Shown in pieces: positions 6,459-10,984 of a DNA stretch of 10,984 bases. The first letter of the stretch is position 1, and each line of letters starts with the position of its first letter. Origin of the DNA: Desulfovibrio sp. (lineage in GTDB: Bacteria > Desulfobacterota > Desulfovibrionia > Desulfovibrionales > Desulfovibrionaceae); the NCBI GenBank assembly GCA_022837365.1, contig JALHHV010000136.1:1-10984 (forward strand), given 5' to 3'. The position numbers and the translations under genes were made by a program. A model generated the notes under the pieces. The model made no database searches. It saw only the letters and a list, made by a program, of their open reading frames with translations, and was not told where the DNA came from.

Positions 6459-7468
6459 ATGGCGGCGGGCATCTACGTGGGTTCCACGGCCGGGTACTCC
6501 GGCAAGAACATGGTGATCATGGGCCTTGGCCTGCGCCTGCAGAAGGATGGCTACAACGTGGGCTACATGAAGCCCGTGGGGGCCATGCCGCAGGAACGCG
6601 GCGGTGTGCTGGGCGACGAGGACGCCTTCTTCGTGCAGGACGTGCTGGGGCTGGACGAACCCTCGAACCTGGTCACCCCGGTGCTGGTCACCCAGGACTT
6701 CAAGGTGCGCGCCTTCAGCGGCCAGTGCGAAGACTACATGCCCCAGCTTGCCAGCCGCCACGACGTGATGGTGGTGGCCGGTTCCGGCAGCATGTATTCC
6801 GGCCGCTACTGCAACGTGGACGGCATCCGCGTGGTCAAGGAACTGGGGATGAAGGCCATCATCATCGACCGCCTGCACAAGGAACTGAACTACGACTACC
6901 TGGTGGTGCTCAAGGATACCCTGGGCGACAACCTGGCAGGCGTGGTGCTGAACGACATCCCCGCCAACTTCATGAACGAGGTGGAAGGGCTGATCAGGCC
7001 GTTCCTGGAGCGCAACGGCGTGCGCGTGGTGGGCGTCATCCCCAAGGACCCGCTGATGGGGGCCATCAAGGTGGGCGACCTGGCCGAACGGCTGGGCGGC
7101 AAGGTCATCTCGGCCCAGAACAAGTCCGACAAGGTGGTGGAAAACTTCCTCATCGGCACCATGCAGGTCGAGAACTTCATGACCCACTTCCGCAAGAACA
7201 AGAATTCCGCCGTCATCGTGGGGGGCGACCGGTCCGACGTGCAACTGGTGGCGCTGGAGGGCAACTGCCCGTGCCTGGTGCTGACCGGCAACCTGTACCC
7301 CAACGACATCATGTGGTGGTGCGCGACGACACGTACACCGTGGCCAAGAAGATGGAGGTCATCCTCTCGCGCCACAAGCTGCGCGACGTCATCAAGATCC
7401 GACAGGGCGCGCAGCTTGTCAGCTCCTCCATCGATTTCGCCTACGTCAAGGAAGCGGCCGGACTGTAG
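6459..7468 (+). pseudogene. BioD-like / DRTGG-domain protein (phosphotransacetylase N-terminal type), frameshifted near base 7313
   Basis: The ATG at 6459 follows ACAGGAGG with 5-base spacing. Residues 1-190 resemble the BioD-like P-loop domain found at the N-terminus of some phosphotransacetylases, with nucleotide-binding loop GSTAGYSGKN (8-17) and GYMKPVGAM (35-43). Residues about 205-285 begin a DRTGG domain (GGDRSDVQLVALEGNCPCLV, then LTGNLYPND). No phosphate acetyltransferase catalytic domain follows. The role is unknown; a regulatory or nucleotide-sensing function is only inference. After NDIM (ending 7313) the frame shifts by one base: the family-like end VVVRDDTYTVAKKMEVILSR through FAYVKEAAGL is read from 7313 to the TAG at 7466-7468. 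Related proteins that I remember have about 11 more residues here (an ARAEALGVPV-like stretch), so roughly 34 bases may be missing. A strong terminator follows. Real mutation and sequence error are both possible. Confidence 0.82.
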
Positions 7469-7493
7469 CCGCACGGCGACAAGCGAAACACAA

Positions 7494-7521
7494 GGGGGGG
7501 CTCCTGCCCCCCCGTTTTTTT
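7494..7521 (+). terminator. Strong intrinsic terminator after the BioD-like gene
   Basis: Seven Gs (7494-7500), a 6-base loop, seven Cs (7507-7513), one G, then seven Ts (7515-7521) make a textbook Rho-independent terminator 25 bases after the stop codon. It supports the gene ending at 7468 and not running on into the transporter. Confidence 0.93.
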
Positions 7522-7583
7522 GCGGCCCGCGCCCGCGCCCCCGCAGCCACCAGCAGCCCCGGCACCACCGTGCCGCAACCGAC

Positions 7584-8798
7584 ATGCCCCCGAACACGCC
7601 CCCGAACGCATCACCTGACATATCCGGCGGCACCGCCCCCGCCTTTGCCACGGCCCGGCCCTGGGTGGTGCTGGTGGCCCTGCTGTTCTTCGTCAACTAC
7701 GGCTCGCGCGCCGTGCTTGCCCCGCTGCTGCTGTCCATGGAGGCGGACCTGGGCCTGGACCATGCCCAGGCCACCCGCCTGCTGTTCCTGATGGCCTGCG
7801 GGTTCACCGCCAGCCTCGCGGCCAGCGGCTTTCTGCTCAGCCGGGTCGCGCCCCGGCGCATGGCCGCCTTTTCGTGCATGGCCACCGGCGCGATGCTCAT
7901 GGGCATGTCCGCCATGCGCGATCACGCCACGGCGCGGTACATGTTCGTGCTCATGGGGCTGGCGGCCGGGCTGTACTTTCCGGCGGGCATGGCCACCCTG
8001 GGATCGCTGGCCCGCCAGCGCGACTGGGGCAAGGCCGTAGCCATCCACGAACTGGGCCCCAACCTCAGCTTCGTGGCCGTGCCCCTGCTGGCAGAAGCGG
8101 GCATGCGCGTCACCGACTGGCGGGGCGTGCTGCTGGCCGTGGGCGTGCTGGGCATCCTGGCGGGGATGGTCTTCGCCTGGATCGGACGCGGGGGGCTTAC
8201 CCTGGCGGAGCCGCCCTCGGTGCGCGGGTTTGCCGGGGTGCTGCGCTCGCCGCTGACATGGCTGTTCGCGTGGCTGCTGGCCCTTGGGGTGGCCGGGGAA
8301 TACGCCACCTACAGCGTACTGCCGCTGCACCTGGTGGACGGGCTGGGCCTTGCGCCCGGTACGGCCAACGGCCTGCTGGCGGCCTCGCGCGTGGTGACGC
8401 CGTTCGCCGCGCTGGCCGGGGGCTGGGTGTCCGACCGCATGGGAGCCCGGCGCGCCATCACCGTGTGCCTTGCGCTGACCGGCATCTCGCTGCTGGCCAT
8501 GGCCTTTCCGTCCATCGGCATCGTCACGGCGGGCATGACCGTGCAGGGGGCCATGACCGCGTTCATCTTTCCCGCCATCTTCAAGGAACTGGCGCGCTGC
8601 TGGCCTGCGGAACGCCAGCCCACGGTGCTGTGCATCGCCACCCCGGTATCATCGCTCATCGGCACGGGCGCGGCCCCGGCCCTGCTGGGGATGGTGGGGC
8701 AGACCTGGACCTTCGGCGCAGGGTTCGCCCTGCTGGGAGGGCTGGCGCTGGTCTCCATCATCCCCCTGCGGCTGCTGCCGCCGGAAGCGGGACGCTGA
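7584..8798 (+). CDS. Major facilitator superfamily (MFS) transporter
   Basis: 404 aa inner-membrane secondary transporter, substrate unknown. After a 25-residue Pro/Ala-rich start, about 12 hydrophobic segments can be counted: near residues 27-50, 64-86, 93-110, 118-140, 157-172, 180-200, 223-250, 262-283, 291-308, 311-333, 346-370 and 377-397. The MFS loop motif appears in the second half as GGWVSDRMGARR (279-290); the first-half loop is the weaker SRVAPRRM (86-93). A conserved-looking HELGPN follows helix 4. The ATG at 7584 has no clear Shine-Dalgarno sequence and lies only 62 bases after a strong terminator with no visible promoter, so the start and expression signal are uncertain. The frame is open upstream only because of the lesion in the preceding gene; it is not a real fusion. 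Confidence 0.88.
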   Translation: MPPNTPPNASPDISGGTAPAFATARPWVVLVALLFFVNYGSRAVLAPLLLSMEADLGLDHAQATRLLFLMACGFTASLAASGFLLSRVAPRRMAAFSCMATGAMLMGMSAMRDHATARYMFVLMGLAAGLYFPAGMATLGSLARQRDWGKAVAIHELGPNLSFVAVPLLAEAGMRVTDWRGVLLAVGVLGILAGMVFAWIGRGGLTLAEPPSVRGFAGVLRSPLTWLFAWLLALGVAGEYATYSVLPLHLVDGLGLAPGTANGLLAASRVVTPFAALAGGWVSDRMGARRAITVCLALTGISLLAMAFPSIGIVTAGMTVQGAMTAFIFPAIFKELARCWPAERQPTVLCIATPVSSLIGTGAAPALLGMVGQTWTFGAGFALLGGLALVSIIPLRLLPPEAGR

Positions 8799-8820
8799 CG
8801 CCCCCGCGCCCCGCCGTTGC

Positions 8821-8850
8821 TTGACAGCAACAGCCCCAGCCCCTACCTAT
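8821..8850 (+). promoter_or_regulatory. Candidate sigma-70 promoter of the small Sm-like gene
   Basis: A perfect TTGACA (8821-8826) is followed after 17 bases by TACCTAT (8844-8850), a weak -10 box. Transcription would start near 8857, leaving a short leader with the ribosome site AAGGAG at 8868-8873. Confidence 0.5.
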
Positions 8851-8882
8851 GCCGGGAACCATCCACCAAGGAGACACCCCCG

Positions 8883-9251
8883 ATGGCCTACGATATCAGA
8901 CTGGTGAAGCTCGTGAACGGCGAACTGGTGCTCGGCAAGTTCGACGAGGCCACCAACTCGCTCACGGACGTGGCCGCCCTGCAAACCGTGCCCACCCAGC
9001 AGGGCGTGCAGATGATGCTGCTGCCCTACGGCTACCCCTTCGAGCAGGGCTTCGACGGCGTCATCAGCCGCACCCACGTCATCTACGAATACAAGACCTG
9101 CCCCGAGGAACTGAAGACCAAGTACCTCGAAGCCACGTCCAACCTCACCCTGTCCACGGGGGGGCTTGGCGGCGGGCTCGGCAACCTGAACCTGGCCAAG
9201 GGCCCGGCGGGCGGCAAGATCACCGGCATTTCCGACCTGCTGAAGAAGTAG
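8883..9251 (+). CDS. Small conserved-type protein, possible Sm-like beta-barrel
   Basis: 122 aa, no signal peptide or membrane segment. The ATG at 8883 is preceded by AAGGAG with 9-base spacing; the frame is open for 22 more codons upstream, but those overlap the promoter. The N-terminal 90 residues alternate short hydrophobic strands in an order that recalls Sm-like folds: IRLVKLVNGELVLGKFDE, a strand ending at AALQTVP, GVQMMLLPYGYP, and GVISRTHVIYEYKTCPEELK followed by a short helix (KYLEATSNL). The last 30 residues are Gly-rich (GGLGGGLGNLNLA) and end in SDLLKK, probably flexible. I do not know a function. It has its own apparent promoter and terminator, so it is probably monocistronic. 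The fold suggestion is inference from strand pattern alone. Confidence 0.85.
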   Translation: MAYDIRLVKLVNGELVLGKFDEATNSLTDVAALQTVPTQQGVQMMLLPYGYPFEQGFDGVISRTHVIYEYKTCPEELKTKYLEATSNLTLSTGGLGGGLGNLNLAKGPAGGKITGISDLLKK

Positions 9252-9345
9252 GCCCGGCTGCGGCCCGACTGCGGCAAAACGCCGCACGCCGGCCGATGCG
9301 GCCAGACCCAACCGGACCTGACCGGGCTGGGCCGCGGCATGTTCC

Positions 9346-9371
9346 GGGGGGTGGCTCTGCCGCCCCCTTTT
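9346..9371 (+). terminator. Intrinsic terminator after the small Sm-like gene
   Basis: GGGGGTGGC (9347-9355) pairs with GCCGCCCCC (9359-9367), 9 pairs with one G-U, around a 3-base loop, followed by TTTT (9368-9371). It lies 95 bases after the stop codon and ahead of the radical SAM gene. Confidence 0.65.
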
Positions 9372-9479
9372 CACGTCGGCTCCGGACAGGCCCGCCCGCG
9401 CCGGTCCGCCAGCACGTTTCCATGGCCGGGGCGCAATCGCCGCTCCGGCCCACGCACACCCTTCATCCCTCCAGGAACC

Positions 9480-10984
9480 ATGCGCGAACTTCTGCCCCTG
9501 CTGCCCAAGCCCAGCCGCTACATCGGCATCGAGGAAGGCACCGTCCACAAGACGCCGGACGCGTCCACCCTGCGCGTGGCGCTGGCCTTCCCCGACATGT
9601 ACGAGGTGGGCATGTCCTACCTCGGGCAGAAGATCCTGTACGCCATCCTCAACGAACGGCCCGACGTGTGGGCCGAGCGGGTGTTCACCCCCTGCCGCGA
9701 CGCGGGCGCGGTGCTGCGCCAGCGCGGCGTGCCGCTGGCAACCCTGGAGTCGGACACCCCCCTGGCCGCCACGCACCTTGTGGGGTTCAGCATCACCCAC
9801 GAGTTGTGCTATTCCAACGTGCTGTACATGCTGGACCTTGCGGGCATCCCCCTGCGCGCGTCCGAACGCGCCACGGCCGATTCGCTTGCGGCGTGGCCGG
9901 TGGTCATGGCTGGCGGCGGCTGTACCCTGGCCGCCGAACCGCTGGCCCCGTTCATGGACCTGATGGTGCTGGGCGAAGGCGAAGAGGTGATGGCGGAGCT
10001 GGTGGACCTGCTGGCCGCCGCCCGCGCCGCCGGGCATTCCCGGTCCCGCTTCCTGGACGACGCCCGGCGCATTCCCGGCGTGTACGTGCCGGAATTCTTC
10101 GAAGGCAGCGTGCCGCCGGATACGGCCCGCAACGTGCCCGGCACTCCGCCCCGTCCCCTGCTGCCCCCCCTGCCGCCTGTGGATGAAGGGTATACCCGCG
10201 TGGCCCGGCGCGTGGTGGCCGACATGGACACCGCCCGCTACCCGGCCAGCCAGACCGTGCCCTTCGGCGCGGTGCACAACCGGCTGGCGCTGGAGATCGG
10301 CCGGGGCTGCACGCGCGGCTGCCGGTTCTGCCAGGCGGGCATCATCTACCGCCCGGCGCGCGAACGCTCCACCAAAAACCTTCATGCGCTGCTTGAAGAA
10401 TGCCTGAACCAGACCGGCTACGACGACGTGTCCTTCCTGTCCCTGAGCACGGGCGACTTCTCGGCGCTCAAGCAACTGTTCCTGGCCACGGTGGACCGCT
10501 GCGCGCAGGAGCAGGTGGCCGTATCGCTGCCCTCGCTGCGGGTGGGGTCCATCGACGACGAGATCATGCGCCGCATGGCGGGCATCCGCCGCACCGGGGC
10601 CACCCTTGCGCCGGAAGCGGGCAGCCAGCGGCTGCGCGACGTCATCAACAAGGGCGTCACCGAGGAAGGGCTGCTGCTGCACGTGCAGAAGCTGTTCGAG
10701 CACGGCTGGCAGCAGGTGAAGCTGTATTTCATGATCGGCCTGCCCACCGAGACGCGCGAAGACCTGGACGCCATCGTGGACCTGTGCCGCAAGGTGCGCG
10801 ACGCGGCCGGTCCGGGCATCCGGCGGTTGCAGGTGACGGCGGCCATCTCGCCCTTCGTGCCCAAGCCGCACACCCCGTTCCAGTGGGAACGTCAACTGTC
10901 GCTTGAAGAAATCCGCGAGCGCATCGGCTACCTGCTGTCCCGCTTCAAGGGCGAGAAATGCCTGAAGATGCGCTGGCACGAGGC
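9480..10984 (+). CDS. B12-binding-domain radical SAM protein, TIGR03960-like (3' end outside window)
   Basis: 501 codons are visible, open to the window edge. The three cysteines that bind the [4Fe-4S] cluster of radical SAM enzymes are at residues 277, 281 and 284 (RGCTRGCRFCQAG). Downstream SAM-barrel features include SLSTGDF, LPSLRVGSID, TGATLAPEAGSQRLRDVINK and KLYFMIGLPTETREDL. Residues about 30-190 resemble the B12-binding-type domain of this family: FPDMYEVGMSYLGQKILYAI, then VGFSITHELCYSNVLYML and a GEGEEV turn. The usual DxHxxG cobalamin motif reads DMYEVG, with Tyr in the His position. The family is uncharacterised; as I recall it is often next to or fused with a DUF2344 (TIGR03936) region, which would lie beyond the window. 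AGGA at 9473-9476 is a weak ribosome site. The start fits the family N-terminus PSRYIGIEEG. Confidence 0.9.
   Translation, partial: MRELLPLLPKPSRYIGIEEGTVHKTPDASTLRVALAFPDMYEVGMSYLGQKILYAILNERPDVWAERVFTPCRDAGAVLRQRGVPLATLESDTPLAATHLVGFSITHELCYSNVLYMLDLAGIPLRASERATADSLAAWPVVMAGGGCTLAAEPLAPFMDLMVLGEGEEVMAELVDLLAAARAAGHSRSRFLDDARRIPGVYVPEFFEGSVPPDTARNVPGTPPRPLLPPLPPVDEGYTRVARRVVADMDTARYPASQTVPFGAVHNRLALEIGRGCTRGCRFCQAGIIYRPARERSTKNLHALLEECLNQTGYDDVSFLSLSTGDFSALKQLFLATVDRCAQEQVAVSLPSLRVGSIDDEIMRRMAGIRRTGATLAPEAGSQRLRDVINKGVTEEGLLLHVQKLFEHGWQQVKLYFMIGLPTETREDLDAIVDLCRKVRDAAGPGIRRLQVTAAISPFVPKPHTPFQWERQLSLEEIRERIGYLLSRFKGEKCLKMRWHE

Noticed and set aside
7305..7325. Programmed frameshift in the BioD-like gene
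   Set aside because: The codons ATG TGG TGG TGC offer no slippery site, and about 11 family residues appear absent rather than merely shifted.
8847..10979. A 710-codon open frame on the minus strand
   Set aside because: It lies opposite the Sm-like gene and the radical SAM gene, whose plus-strand frames carry recognisable motifs. Its translation is His/Arg/Gly/Ala-rich low complexity, typical of the antisense of GC-rich coding DNA.

Overview
The window is GC-rich, with codons ending mostly in G or C. It reads as a chromosomal segment of a flagellated, Desulfovibrio-type sulfate reducer (Desulfovibrio / Nitratidesulfovibrio group). The order FliK, FlgD, FlgE, FlaG, flagellin matches the arrangement I recall from Desulfovibrio vulgaris genomes, and the sequences resemble that group. 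This assignment comes from memory and gene content, not from a search.

Layout. (1) Bases 1-3377, plus strand: the 3' end of fliK (hook-length control), flgD (hook cap) and flgE (hook), closely packed as an operon. flgE carries a frameshift near base 1930, apparently a small internal deletion. (2) Bases 3378-3627: a hairpin-rich gap between the convergent flgE and flaG. (3) Bases 3628-4023, minus strand: flaG. (4) Bases 4024-4345: a divergent regulatory region with a sigma-28-type promoter facing flaG, a near-consensus sigma-54 promoter facing the flagellin gene, and decamer repeats between them. (5) Bases 4346-5242: a full-length flagellin gene, then a bidirectional terminator. (6) Bases 5343-6035, minus strand: rnc (RNase III). 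(7) Bases 6036-6458: a non-coding divergent region with another decamer repeat. (8) Bases 6459-7468: a stand-alone BioD-like/DRTGG protein of the phosphotransacetylase N-terminal type, also frameshifted near base 7313, followed by a textbook terminator. (9) Bases 7584-8798: a 12-helix MFS transporter. (10) Bases 8883-9251: a small conserved-looking protein with a possible Sm-like fold, with its own promoter and terminator. (11) Bases 9480-10984: the first 501 codons of a B12-binding-domain radical SAM protein that runs off the end.

The flagellar genes form one functional set. FliK measures hook length, FlgD caps the growing hook, FlgE is the hook subunit, flagellin is the filament and FlaG modulates the filament. 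The promoters suggest tiered control (sigma-54 for flagellin, sigma-28 for flaG). The right half is housekeeping or metabolic genes with no obvious link to one another.

I see no CRISPR array, tRNA, rRNA, insertion sequence or phage gene, and no clear candidate for a new multi-gene system. The most notable features are two frameshifting deletions of the same reading-frame sense in otherwise conserved genes, the divergent sigma-54/sigma-28 control region with a palindrome on the -12 element, and the small Sm-like protein.
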